This document shows positions 34,623 to 44,590 of a stretch of 44,801 nucleotides of DNA, piece after piece (within the stretch, counting starts at the first letter, position 1; the number at the start of each line of letters is the position of its first letter). This stretch comes from Algoriphagus sp. (GTDB lineage: Bacteria > Bacteroidota > Bacteroidia > Cytophagales > Cyclobacteriaceae). Where the stretch lies: the NCBI RefSeq assembly GCF_029254265.1, contig NZ_JAQWXX010000024.1, forward strand, positions 1-44,801, given 5' to 3'. The notes under the pieces are model-generated. The model worked only from the letters and a program-made list of their open reading frames with translations. It ran no database searches and was not told the origin of the DNA. The position numbers and the translations under genes are program-made.

Positions 34623-35603
34623 ATGTCATCTATTTCTAAAATAGCCATACTTACCTCTGGTGGCGATGCCCCTGGTCTCAATGCCTGTATCAGGGCGGTG
34701 GTTAGAGCAGCTATATTTCATGGACTGAAAATTATTGGAATCCATCGAGGCTATGATGGAATAATTGAAGGTGATTTTTTTGAAATGGATGCAGCCTCTG
34801 TGAGCAACATCATTCAAAGAGGTGGAACCATTCTGAAATCCTCAAGGAGCGAGCGCTTTAAAACCCCCGAGGGCCGAGAGACTGCCTTTCAACAGCTGAA
34901 AAAAGCAGGCGTTGAAGCTGTCATAGTAATAGGAGGGGATGGTTCCCTGGTGGGTGCCAAATATTTTACAGCAACTTATCCAATTCCCTGGATCGGCATT
35001 CCGAAAACAATTGACAATGATATTTCAGGAACCGATTATGCAATCGGTTTTGATACCGCATCCAACACCGCTATGAATGCCATTGATAATATCCGTGATA
35101 CAGCTGAATCACACAACAGGATATATTTTGTGGAGGTGATGGGACGCAACTCTGGATCAATTGCTTATAAAACCGGTATCAGTGTTGGAGCTGAAGCGAT
35201 CTATATACCCGAAACAAATACTGATTTGCAACATCTTTTTAAAATTTTTGAAAGTGGTTGGAGTAGAAAGAAAAGTTCATTAATCGTAGTTGTTGCTGAA
35301 GGAGATGAGGCTGGTGGTGCTTTTGCCATTTCGAAAAAAGTAAAAGAAAAATTTCCTCAATATGACACCGCTGTATGCATCCTCGGGCACGTGCAGCGAG
35401 GCGGCTCACCCACGTGTGCCGACCGGGTTTTGGCTAGCAGACTCGGAGTGGCTACTATTGACGCACTTTTATCAGGGCAGAAAAACATCATGGTTGGAGA
35501 AGTGAAAGAAGAAATTCTCTACACGCCATTAGAGAATGTTTTAAAAAGACAATTGAAAATAACGCCTGCCATGACAGAGTTAATAGATATTTTATCCATT
35601 TAA
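34623..35603 (+). CDS. pfkA: 6-phosphofructokinase, PfkA family
   Basis: This 326-residue enzyme phosphorylates fructose 6-phosphate to the 1,6-bisphosphate. Motifs are ILTSGGDAPGLNACIRA (9-25), the phosphoryl-donor loop GGDGS at 104-108, PKTIDNDISGTD from 127 with catalytic Asp131, and VEVMGRNSGSIA. Gly107 aligns with E. coli Gly104, the ATP-type residue. Lys128 aligns with E. coli Gly124 and is the residue seen in pyrophosphate-dependent enzymes, so the donor is uncertain. The product is the substrate of fbaB in the same cluster. Confidence 0.92.
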   Translation: MSSISKIAILTSGGDAPGLNACIRAVVRAAIFHGLKIIGIHRGYDGIIEGDFFEMDAASVSNIIQRGGTILKSSRSERFKTPEGRETAFQQLKKAGVEAVIVIGGDGSLVGAKYFTATYPIPWIGIPKTIDNDISGTDYAIGFDTASNTAMNAIDNIRDTAESHNRIYFVEVMGRNSGSIAYKTGISVGAEAIYIPETNTDLQHLFKIFESGWSRKKSSLIVVVAEGDEAGGAFAISKKVKEKFPQYDTAVCILGHVQRGGSPTCADRVLASRLGVATIDALLSGQKNIMVGEVKEEILYTPLENVLKRQLKITPAMTELIDILSI

Positions 35604-35666
35604 AAAGAAAGGCAGGCGTGATCTCAATTATCCAAGTCAGTGCAGGATTTTAGCTGTTTTTTTAAA

Positions 35667-38600
35667 TCAGGTTTCTGAATTTGTAAAGAATAGCACCTGT
35701 ACTTCGTGTTCCGTACCATCATCGAAAAGCCTTATTATTTTACCTTCCTGGGCAATACCATCAACAGTTACGGTCATTCCAGATTCGCCATCCTTTTGGA
35801 TAACAGTAATATGGTAAATCGCACTTTTATAGGAATAATGGATTTTAAATGACTCCCATTCTTTTGGAATACAAGGATTGATTTTAAGCTGATTTGCTTC
35901 CAGTTTTAACCCAAGGAATGACTCAACTATCATTCGGTACATCCAACCTGCCGAACCAGTATACCAGGTCCATCCTCCGCGTCCGGCGTGTGACTCGTTA
36001 GCATACACATCGGCTGCGATTACATAAGGTTCTACTTTATAAATAGCTATTTCTTCGGGAGTTTTGCCGTGGTTAACCGGATTGATCATATTCAATAATT
36101 CCCATACCCGTTTGTTATCACCCAATTTTGCAAAAGCCATAATCAACCATATGGCAGCATGCGAGTATTGCCCGCCATTCTCTCTTATGCCCGGAACATA
36201 ACCTTTGATGTAACCAGGGTTCAAATCCGATTTATCAAATGGAGGTTCCAGTAACTGAATAATCCCGATATCCTTTTGCACCAAATTTTTATATGCTGAC
36301 TCCATGGCCACATTTGATCTTGAGGCTTCTCCGGCTCCTGATAGTACCGACCAGCTTTGTGCAATCGAATCTATTACGCATTCAGTATTTCCCGAAGAAC
36401 CAAGTGGCGTGCCATCATCAAACCAGGCACGTTTATACCATTCTCCATCCCAAGCATGTAAAGCAATATTTTCTTTGAGTTGCTGAGCCTGTTTTTCACA
36501 TTCATCCGCAAAAGGGGCATCATTCTGGCGCTGAGCAATTTCTGCGAATTTGATTAGTATATCATAGAGAAAAAATGCCATCCAAACACTTTCTCCTTTT
36601 CCTTCAATACCCACTCTGTCGAATCCATCATTCCAATCACCGGCTCCCATTAAAGGCAGTCCTTTTTCACCATAATTGAATCCATTCTTTATTGCCAAAA
36701 CGCAATGATCATAGAGTGAAAGTGAATCATTGGATTGAATGGGAAGGTCGTAATACGATTCTTCGTTCTGGTTCAATCTCCTTCCTTCCAAAAATGTTAC
36801 AGCCTGCTCCAAAATAGCAGTGTCAGCGGTAAATGAAATGTACTGAGCCGTGACAAAAGGCAGCCAAAGAAAATCATCAGAGCATTTGGTACGAACTCCC
36901 CGGCCACTTGGCGGATGCCACCAATGTTGAACATCTCCCTCTTTGAATTGACGGGATGCGCAGAGCAATATTTGTTCGCGTGCCAATTGTGGCGCTACGT
37001 GAAGTAAGGACATGACATCCTGTAGCTGATCCCTGAAACCGAAAGCTCCTCCTGATTGGTAAAATCCGCTGCGTCCCCAAAGCCTAGAAGCAAGTGTTTG
37101 GTAAGTGAGCCAACCGTTTGTAATGACATTGATGGCAGGATCCGGTGTTTCCACCTGCAAAGTTCCAAGCGTTTGTTCCCAATAATTTTTTACTCTTTGA
37201 AGTGAATCAAACGCGGAGGTATTTCCACGGTATTGTTGTGCGATGTCTTTTGCATTACTGATATTATACCCAGCTCCAAGCGTGAAAACAATTTCCCGTT
37301 CTTCGCCAACGGCCAAATCGAATGGTACCTGGATGGCGGCACAAGGATCTAAAGCAATCCCGGTTCTTCCAGAAAGTTTTTGCCGGTTCATCGCATCGGG
37401 GTTTTTCAAGGTTCCGTTTCGGCCTATAAACTCTGTTCGGTCAGCTGTAAACGTCTTCCTTACTGCATCCACATCGAAAAATGCAACCCGATCAGAAAAC
37501 TCCATGCTGTATGGATTTTTTGCAAATATGGTCCTGTTATCTACATCCACTTCGGTGTGGATATGCATTGCTGTTTTTGTTCTTTCGTCACCCAGTACCC
37601 ATTCGACGTAGCCAGTTGCAGAAAGTTTACGCCTCCTCCCTGATTGATTACGGATTTTTAAAACCGTGAATTTAACAGTAGCTTCCAAATCTACATACAC
37701 CAACACTTCTGAATAGATGCCGTCTTCAATGTGTTCAAAGGCACTGTAACCAAATCCATGACGTACAATGTATGGGGATTCCCCACCTGCAGGTAGTAGT
37801 GATGTGGACCAGAAGTGCCCGTTTTCTTCATCCCGCAGATAATAGGCTTCTCCTGGATCATCACTTACTGGGTCATTTTTCCATGGAGAGAGTCTTAACT
37901 CATGCGCATTTTCAGTCCAGGAGTAAGTACCTCCGCTTTCAGAGACAACAGTTCCAAAACTCGGATTGGCAATGACGTTCACCCATGGAGCAGGTGTATT
38001 ATTCTTGCGGTCTATGACGATTACATATTCGCGTCCATCTGATGAAAAACCACCAATTCCATTGTAAAAATGTAGGTCTTCAGGTCTTGGAATGGATGAA
38101 TAAACCGGACGATATTTTTGTGACGCATTCAGGTATGGGATTGTCAGTTTTGCAGGCGCTTTACGCTGAACTTGGTCTGATAATGTTCCGCCACTATCTG
38201 AAATATTTATTCGAGCAACAGTTTGAAATAAAATTCGGTCTTCATTGGATATCTGGTCAGCCGCTCTTACAAAAACTCCTCCCGGCCGATCTCTTAATTC
38301 CATCGGAACCAATGCCATAATTTCATTCTGAAAAATCTGTCTATAACCGCCATGGTCTTCATTCCAGATGACAAGGTCAACGATCAGTCCTTTCAAACGC
38401 CAGTAAGCATGAGCTTTTATCAGTTGCTTTACCAATAACATGTTGGCTTGCCTTTCAATTTTCAGCAGGACAATGGGTAAGTCGCCTGATATGGAATAGC
38501 CCCACAAACCAGACTGTTGTCGGCGATTACTGATTAGAATGGAAAGATCTGCGCGAAATGCAGGGTTTGTAAATAGTATAGAGTTGGCAAGGCTAGCATA

Positions 38601-41600
38601 CAATTGTGCATCTCCTTCGGAAGCATTGATTTGACGAAGAATCACCTGGCTGTGCGTCCAGGCTAATTCAAAAATACGGTCTTTATGATGTTTGTCTTGG
38701 TATTTATTGATCAATCCTTGACAAATTTCCTCCGATTCGGCAACACCGGTAATCATGTCAATTGTAATTGTTTCTGCCGGTTCAAGTATGATTTTATACC
38801 GGATAGCCACAATAGGATCTAATACTGCTCCCTGATTTCCTGCTAGCGGACCCGGATGATTCATCACTTGCGGATTCACAATTGAGTTGCCACGGCCGAT
38901 AAATTGCATCCGGTCGGTTTCATAAGATATTTCTTCAGCAATTTTTCCATGCATGGTCATCATATGGCACATCCATGGTGGATGCTCTTCCGCAGATCGT
39001 GGCCTGCGTGTACATGTTATAGCATGTTGCTTAGGGATGATTTCTGTTTGTACAAAAAGATTGCTGAAAGCTGGTTGCATCCTGTCGGAGGAGGCAAGTG
39101 CCAATACCACTTCTGCATAACTGGTTAACTCAATTGTTCTGCGATCAGAAGAATGGTTTGATATGCGAAGCCTGCGCATCTCTATATCATCCTCAGGAGA
39201 TACCACTATTTCCGTATGTGTTTCTATATCGTTATTGGACGTACGAAAATCCACATGACCATGCGCAAAACCTGTTTCGAATTTATCACTTTTTTGGAGT
39301 GTTGGTTGTTTCGTATTTGACCAGAAAATGTTACTATCCAGATCACGTATATAACAGAACGTTCCCCAATTATCACGGGTGCCATCCTCTCGCCAGCGCG
39401 TGACTGCAAAATCTTTCCAACGACTATAACCCCCTCCGGCATTAGTAACCATCAAATGGTATTTGCCATTGGATAATAATTGTACTTCAGGAATAGGCGT
39501 ATCAGGAGTATGGATTATTCTGGTTTCGGTAGCAGTTGGAGGAGGAGTAATGCTGAATATATCAGTAGTATGGGCAAAGTAGGTGGTTGCTTTTGGAATT
39601 CGCTCCTGCAGTAATAAAAGTGCTGCCTTAAACTGAGGTTCAGCTTCAAATAATCGCTGCATGGGTTTATCCAGCAGAAGATATGCTAAAGAGAGTAAAC
39701 TCATCCCTTGGTGATGCGCCATGAAGGAATAAACAATAGCATGATTTTGTCCTCTTGGTAAACGGGATGGAGTATAATCTATAGCTTCATAAAAGCCGTA
39801 TCGACCTTCAAAACCTTGTTTTTTGAGCAATTCCAGATTTTTACATGCTTTTTCTGGAGCTACCATTAGCGCAAGCGCAGAAGCATAAGGCGCTACAACA
39901 AAATCTTCTTCAAGACCGCGCTTCAATCCCAAACTGGGAACCCCGAAAGCACTATACTGGTAGTGAGATTCAGTACTGACCATATTATAACCTGACTCCG
40001 AAACTCCCCAAGTCTGACCTGAATTGCCATATTTCATTTGGCAATTAATCTGACACATTACTGCTGCATTTGAAGTTTGGTCAAGCAATGTGTTTTCATA
40101 GGTAGGCATGACTAATAGCGGCATCAGGTATTCAAACATCGAACCGCTCCATGAAAGTAGAATGGGTTCACCCATGATGTTAGTAAGCAATCGTCCTAAT
40201 GCAAACCAACTCTCCTCAGGCAGATTTCCCTGCGCAATACCGACGAAAATCCCTAACCTAACTTCGGATGCCAGCAAGTCATAGTAACTAGCATCAGCGT
40301 GACCCTCTTGAACATTATACCCAATACTGAGCAGTTTACTTGACTTGTTATATAAGAAACCCCAGGATATATCTGCCAATTCTTTACATTCTTGGGCAAG
40401 CATATGAGAAGAAGTAATTTGTGCTTGCGCCAGATGAATAGTGTTTCTCAAAGCAGCTTGAAATAATTCTAACCATTTATTTTCTCCATTCTTATTATTT
40501 GTTGCACGGTGAAGAACTATTTCTTCTTGTAGCTTTTGTGCTGATGCTAATAACCCGATCAAGGTTGGATTTTGATTCAAAGAGTCGAAATCCTTGAATT
40601 CAGGAGGAGCAGATTTTAATAATTCCCAAGGGGTGAAAATTTGTAGCGCTTCATCCAATTTTTCCAATTGGGTTTTTAAAGCCACCTTCCACCAAAAGGT
40701 TTCACTCTCCGGTTCATTGTTTAAATACTGAAAAACAGCGGCAAAGCTTTTTGTCAGTTTTGCTATTCCCAATTTTACTTCGCAAGGCTTATTTGAATCT
40801 AGTTCAGAAACTGTTTTCAAATCTTTATCGAAGGCATTTAATATCTGCTTTTCTTTTTCCTCCAAGGTGTCCTTAAGTACGTTGAGCGTATCCTGGATCC
40901 CTTCAAATATTTTTGAACCGATTATTTTTTGATGCGAAATAGCCAGTAATCCTTGTCGCAACACGAGTAAGTGGCCTGCAAGATTCCCACTATCCACCGT
41001 TGAAATGTATTTTGGTAATAAAGGCTCTAAAGTTTCCGTGTCATACCAATTGTATAAATGGCCTCTGTACCATTCCATTTTTCTCATAGTGCCAATGGTA
41101 TTCGATGTTCGTTCAATCAGCTGACCCGTGGAGATGTAGCCAAAGTCATGAGCAGTTAAGTTTGCCAGCAATGAAATCCCGATATTGGTGGGGGAGGTAC
41201 GATGCGCCAATGCCTCTATTGGTTGTTCTTGATAGTTGTCAGGTGGCAACCAATTGTCCTGAGGTCCAACAAAATGTTCAAAGAAACGCCATGTTTTTCG
41301 GGCCATTTTTCTAAGGAATATATTTTGTTGTTCCTTAAGTTCCACCGGCTTTTTAACGCGAGGTCTGCTTGCCCACCAGGTAATAAATGGAGCGACAAGC
41401 CAGAGAAAGGCTACAGGTGCCGCAGAGGCAAATTTACCAGGAGAGAAAATAGCCAAATGAGAAAGCACTATAATTGGGAGCGCGATCACTATCCACATGG
41501 AAGCATATGAAGCTGCCAAGCTTGTCCTATTACCACTCCATTGGTATGCTGAAGGGTTCCATTCTAGCAGGTTTTTTTTGCTTATTAGTTTCCTCCAAAG

Positions 41601-44366
41601 TGTTTTACTGATAGCGATGGTATTGACATATGCCTCATAGGGTAGGCATATGATACCAAACAGCATCGTAATTGAATTGTCTGCAACGCTTCGAATAGAA
41701 TTCCTGAGATGGTAGATTAAAAATACGTCCTTAGGCTTACGAATTGCGTTCCATAGCGATGTGAAAATGATAGGAACAATAATAATCCCGGTAACTACTA
41801 CAGTCCATAAAAAAGAGGAATGTAGTAACAACCATCCTAAGAGCAACAACACTGTAAGTGCGATAGGGACTAGACTTCGCCTAATGTTGTCAAAAATTTT
41901 CCAACGTGACAATGCTGAAATTGGGTTTTTAAGCCATTTCCCATCAGCTCCAGGAACAAAAGGCAAAAACCAGGAGAAAATCTGCCAGTCACCGCGAACC
42001 CATCGGGAGTGCCTTTTCATATCCGCATCATATCGTGTGGGATATTTCTCAAACAATTGCACATCGCTTACCAGGCCTGATCGCAGGTAACAACCTTCTA
42101 AAAGGTCATGACTCAGAATAGTGTTTTCTGCAAATTTTCCATCCAGTACATTCCTAAACACATCTACTTCATAAATTCCCTTTCCAATAAAAGATCCTTC
42201 CTGAAATAAATCCTGATATACATCCGAAGATGCACGGGTGTATGGGTCGATTCCTGGCTCATTTCCGTGCATGCGGGCGTATAGTGAACCGCTGACTTCC
42301 GGTAAGCTGACTGCTACCCTTGGTTGTAGGATACCATATCCTTTGGTTACGCGTTTTTTCTGCTCATCATAAAAGGCATGGTTCAGAGGGTGCGCCATGG
42401 TCCCGATTAATTTCCAAGCCGTACCCATGGGCAGTTGGGTGTCCGCATCGAGGGTAATCACATATTTTAGTTCTGGAAACACAGATTGATCTCCAACAAT
42501 ATGCGAGAAGCATTCTTTTGAATTCCCGCGAAGCAGTGCGTTCAGCTTCGCTAGTTTTCCGCGTTTTCTTTCATAACCCATCCACACATTTTCTCGAGGA
42601 TTCCAAAGTCTCGGTCGGTGAAAAAGAAAAAACAAATCATTATTTTCTCGATGATACTTTCTATTCAGCGCTTTAATTTTCTCAATTGCTGATTCAACAA
42701 GCTCCTGGTCCTCGGGAAGTGTTTCCTGCTCTGCATCGGTATAATCCGTCAATAGGGCAAAGTGTAAATTTTCATTCCTATTTGCCAGAAACCGGATTTC
42801 CAGAGACTCTGTTAATTTTTCAATTTCCTTTATGCTTGAAAGCATAGCGGGTATAACAACCAACGTCCGGGAGCCTTCAGGGATTTTCCGGGAAAAGTCC
42901 AGACGGGGAAGCAAATGAGGCTTAGCCAACAAAGTGGAAATGTAATTGACCACTGACACAGAAAGCTGGCTGACAGAAAGCAGCGTAAGAAATGAGATAA
43001 TGATCAGAAGCCAGATACTTTTGATATCAGTATTAACTTCAATTAAAATACCGCCACTTATTAAAAAAGTGATTAACAGTATAAATGCCAAATAAAATAG
43101 GATCCCATTTCTATTTAAGAAATAGCGAGACTTTCTAAAAAGTGAAACAGGTGTTTTCGTCACTTTCTCCATTTGAATGATTCCCGGCCCTATGAGATAG
43201 TATCCAACATGTGTTGATCTAACATCTTCTTCTTTATCGGTAGCATTTTCATGCGCAAGTTGAATAGCTATACGGGCTACTTCTTGCTCTTCCAGCTTGC
43301 TTTTTTTGGAAATATCCTCCACAACATGACGGTACCTATCTCTTGTGGCAAAATCCATTGCAGAGTAGATACCATTGATGTCCTGGCGTAGCGTTTTTTC
43401 AACTATACTATGCTTCTCCACAAAATCCCGCCAATTGATTGCATCAAGCAAACGAAGGCTGTTGATATTGTTACTCATAGAAACCTGATGGGCAGCTTGC
43501 TTTTGAACTTCAGCATTCACCAACTCCTCGCTGGTCAAGCCGAATTCAGCTAATTGCTGCTCAATCCAGTTCAGAGGCATTGCCAAATCTGGTCCTCTTC
43601 CTCTTAGTTTTCGAACCAGTTCGGCTACGAAAGCATCTACCATCGGAGGGTTAGACCGGGCCATGTCTGCGATAATAAGGATTAGATTTTTTGGGTCTTT
43701 TTCGGATATTTTTATCATTTTCCGCGCCCAATGATTGGCAAGATTAGAATTCATCTTATCTACAGCTACATGGGATGCAACATGTCCCAGATTCTCGATT
43801 AATGCTAGTCTTAGCATAATGGGGATCGCCCATAATTCCCCTAATTTCAGATTGGTTACCGTCTGATAAGCATTTACAAAATTGCTCAGAGTTTCAATAT
43901 CTACTCTTCCGTCACCGTGACAAATCACTTGTTGGATGATGTCATATACCCGGGTTAAGCCTTTTGGGGATACATTTGAAAGTTGAGGGAGCTCTTCGCT
44001 ATATTTTTTGGGAAAATTGGATTTCGCGTTTCGAATATTCTCTTCAATCAGGTAGAAATTATCAATTAACCATTCTCCCGCAGGGGAAATTTGATGTTTC
44101 TTTTTGATGGAATCGGTGAGCACTTTTCGGACATCGCGCAAAATAGTTTCATTTTCTGCAAGGCGTTTGAGCAATTGATCCTTTGAGGGGGTTGAACTCA
44201 ATCTATGTGTTTCTGCCAGCTCTTTTCCAAACTGTCTCATCTGTTCAGAGCTAAATAGCTCCGTGTTCAGTTGTGGCTCATTCTGGTAACTTGGAGGTGT
44301 ACTCTTGGGCCGGAAAAAAGTCTTCATATTTGATATGAATTCCTTTGCTCTAGAAATTGATTTCAT
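35667..44366 (-). CDS. ndvB: Cyclic beta-1,2-glucan synthase (NdvB/ChvB type)
   Basis: This 2899-residue inner-membrane enzyme has the length and order of rhizobial NdvB. A helical N-terminal region (about 1-400) leads to a first pair of membrane helices near 418-475. The GT84 glycosyltransferase domain follows, with YVITLDADTQLP near 636 and RHSRWVRGDWQ near 785-795. More membrane helices lie around 825-1010. A glycoamylase-like segment comes near 1330-1550 (EEDFVVAPYASALAL, FMAHHQGMSLLSL). The C-terminal GH94 phosphorylase-like part contains GAGDWNDGFDRVGIEGKGESVW near 2570. It makes cyclic beta-1,2-glucan from UDP-glucose for the periplasm. It is convergent with pfkA. Confidence 0.92.
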   Translation of the reverse strand: MKSISRAKEFISNMKTFFRPKSTPPSYQNEPQLNTELFSSEQMRQFGKELAETHRLSSTPSKDQLLKRLAENETILRDVRKVLTDSIKKKHQISPAGEWLIDNFYLIEENIRNAKSNFPKKYSEELPQLSNVSPKGLTRVYDIIQQVICHGDGRVDIETLSNFVNAYQTVTNLKLGELWAIPIMLRLALIENLGHVASHVAVDKMNSNLANHWARKMIKISEKDPKNLILIIADMARSNPPMVDAFVAELVRKLRGRGPDLAMPLNWIEQQLAEFGLTSEELVNAEVQKQAAHQVSMSNNINSLRLLDAINWRDFVEKHSIVEKTLRQDINGIYSAMDFATRDRYRHVVEDISKKSKLEEQEVARIAIQLAHENATDKEEDVRSTHVGYYLIGPGIIQMEKVTKTPVSLFRKSRYFLNRNGILFYLAFILLITFLISGGILIEVNTDIKSIWLLIIISFLTLLSVSQLSVSVVNYISTLLAKPHLLPRLDFSRKIPEGSRTLVVIPAMLSSIKEIEKLTESLEIRFLANRNENLHFALLTDYTDAEQETLPEDQELVESAIEKIKALNRKYHRENNDLFFLFHRPRLWNPRENVWMGYERKRGKLAKLNALLRGNSKECFSHIVGDQSVFPELKYVITLDADTQLPMGTAWKLIGTMAHPLNHAFYDEQKKRVTKGYGILQPRVAVSLPEVSGSLYARMHGNEPGIDPYTRASSDVYQDLFQEGSFIGKGIYEVDVFRNVLDGKFAENTILSHDLLEGCYLRSGLVSDVQLFEKYPTRYDADMKRHSRWVRGDWQIFSWFLPFVPGADGKWLKNPISALSRWKIFDNIRRSLVPIALTVLLLLGWLLLHSSFLWTVVVTGIIIVPIIFTSLWNAIRKPKDVFLIYHLRNSIRSVADNSITMLFGIICLPYEAYVNTIAISKTLWRKLISKKNLLEWNPSAYQWSGNRTSLAASYASMWIVIALPIIVLSHLAIFSPGKFASAAPVAFLWLVAPFITWWASRPRVKKPVELKEQQNIFLRKMARKTWRFFEHFVGPQDNWLPPDNYQEQPIEALAHRTSPTNIGISLLANLTAHDFGYISTGQLIERTSNTIGTMRKMEWYRGHLYNWYDTETLEPLLPKYISTVDSGNLAGHLLVLRQGLLAISHQKIIGSKIFEGIQDTLNVLKDTLEEKEKQILNAFDKDLKTVSELDSNKPCEVKLGIAKLTKSFAAVFQYLNNEPESETFWWKVALKTQLEKLDEALQIFTPWELLKSAPPEFKDFDSLNQNPTLIGLLASAQKLQEEIVLHRATNNKNGENKWLELFQAALRNTIHLAQAQITSSHMLAQECKELADISWGFLYNKSSKLLSIGYNVQEGHADASYYDLLASEVRLGIFVGIAQGNLPEESWFALGRLLTNIMGEPILLSWSGSMFEYLMPLLVMPTYENTLLDQTSNAAVMCQINCQMKYGNSGQTWGVSESGYNMVSTESHYQYSAFGVPSLGLKRGLEEDFVVAPYASALALMVAPEKACKNLELLKKQGFEGRYGFYEAIDYTPSRLPRGQNHAIVYSFMAHHQGMSLLSLAYLLLDKPMQRLFEAEPQFKAALLLLQERIPKATTYFAHTTDIFSITPPPTATETRIIHTPDTPIPEVQLLSNGKYHLMVTNAGGGYSRWKDFAVTRWREDGTRDNWGTFCYIRDLDSNIFWSNTKQPTLQKSDKFETGFAHGHVDFRTSNNDIETHTEIVVSPEDDIEMRRLRISNHSSDRRTIELTSYAEVVLALASSDRMQPAFSNLFVQTEIIPKQHAITCTRRPRSAEEHPPWMCHMMTMHGKIAEEISYETDRMQFIGRGNSIVNPQVMNHPGPLAGNQGAVLDPIVAIRYKIILEPAETITIDMITGVAESEEICQGLINKYQDKHHKDRIFELAWTHSQVILRQINASEGDAQLYASLANSILFTNPAFRADLSILISNRRQQSGLWGYSISGDLPIVLLKIERQANMLLVKQLIKAHAYWRLKGLIVDLVIWNEDHGGYRQIFQNEIMALVPMELRDRPGGVFVRAADQISNEDRILFQTVARINISDSGGTLSDQVQRKAPAKLTIPYLNASQKYRPVYSSIPRPEDLHFYNGIGGFSSDGREYVIVIDRKNNTPAPWVNVIANPSFGTVVSESGGTYSWTENAHELRLSPWKNDPVSDDPGEAYYLRDEENGHFWSTSLLPAGGESPYIVRHGFGYSAFEHIEDGIYSEVLVYVDLEATVKFTVLKIRNQSGRRRKLSATGYVEWVLGDERTKTAMHIHTEVDVDNRTIFAKNPYSMEFSDRVAFFDVDAVRKTFTADRTEFIGRNGTLKNPDAMNRQKLSGRTGIALDPCAAIQVPFDLAVGEEREIVFTLGAGYNISNAKDIAQQYRGNTSAFDSLQRVKNYWEQTLGTLQVETPDPAINVITNGWLTYQTLASRLWGRSGFYQSGGAFGFRDQLQDVMSLLHVAPQLAREQILLCASRQFKEGDVQHWWHPPSGRGVRTKCSDDFLWLPFVTAQYISFTADTAILEQAVTFLEGRRLNQNEESYYDLPIQSNDSLSLYDHCVLAIKNGFNYGEKGLPLMGAGDWNDGFDRVGIEGKGESVWMAFFLYDILIKFAEIAQRQNDAPFADECEKQAQQLKENIALHAWDGEWYKRAWFDDGTPLGSSGNTECVIDSIAQSWSVLSGAGEASRSNVAMESAYKNLVQKDIGIIQLLEPPFDKSDLNPGYIKGYVPGIRENGGQYSHAAIWLIMAFAKLGDNKRVWELLNMINPVNHGKTPEEIAIYKVEPYVIAADVYANESHAGRGGWTWYTGSAGWMYRMIVESFLGLKLEANQLKINPCIPKEWESFKIHYSYKSAIYHITVIQKDGESGMTVTVDGIAQEGKIIRLFDDGTEHEVQVLFFTNSET

Positions 44367-44590
44367 ATTACAAAATTCTGTTTCTGATGGTATATTTGTT
44401 TACCAATTCCATTAAAAATATGCTTTTTTTATAAGGTTTTTACATAATAAAATCATCATTTTCAAAATGTGATAATGATGTAAATATTTTCTAGAATTAT
44501 GTAAAATATGTTTTAGCTAAAATCCTTATATTAACAAATTGCCTTTACAATTAATTTGATTATTTGTAACATATTAAGATAGAGATTAAT
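44367..44590. promoter_or_regulatory. Divergent control region of ndvB and the second ppk2-like gene
   Basis: This AT-rich 224-bp region separates the two divergent starts. On the plus strand TGTAA occurs at 44479 and 44500, again exactly 21 bp apart as before fbaB, and TGTAACATA at 44565-44573 repeats 31964-31972. A minus-strand TGTAA lies at 44440-44444, facing ndvB. I infer a shared activator for both transcription directions. Confidence 0.5.

Noticed and set aside
34414..34629. 71-codon minus-strand frame between the small protein gene and pfkA
   Set aside because: No recognisable motif, it overlaps the pfkA start, and its composition is like non-coding spacer.
36293..39442. Several open frames on the plus strand (and some on the minus) inside ndvB
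   Set aside because: They overlap well-conserved glucan-synthase coding sequence, show no family motif and are shadows of a long gene.
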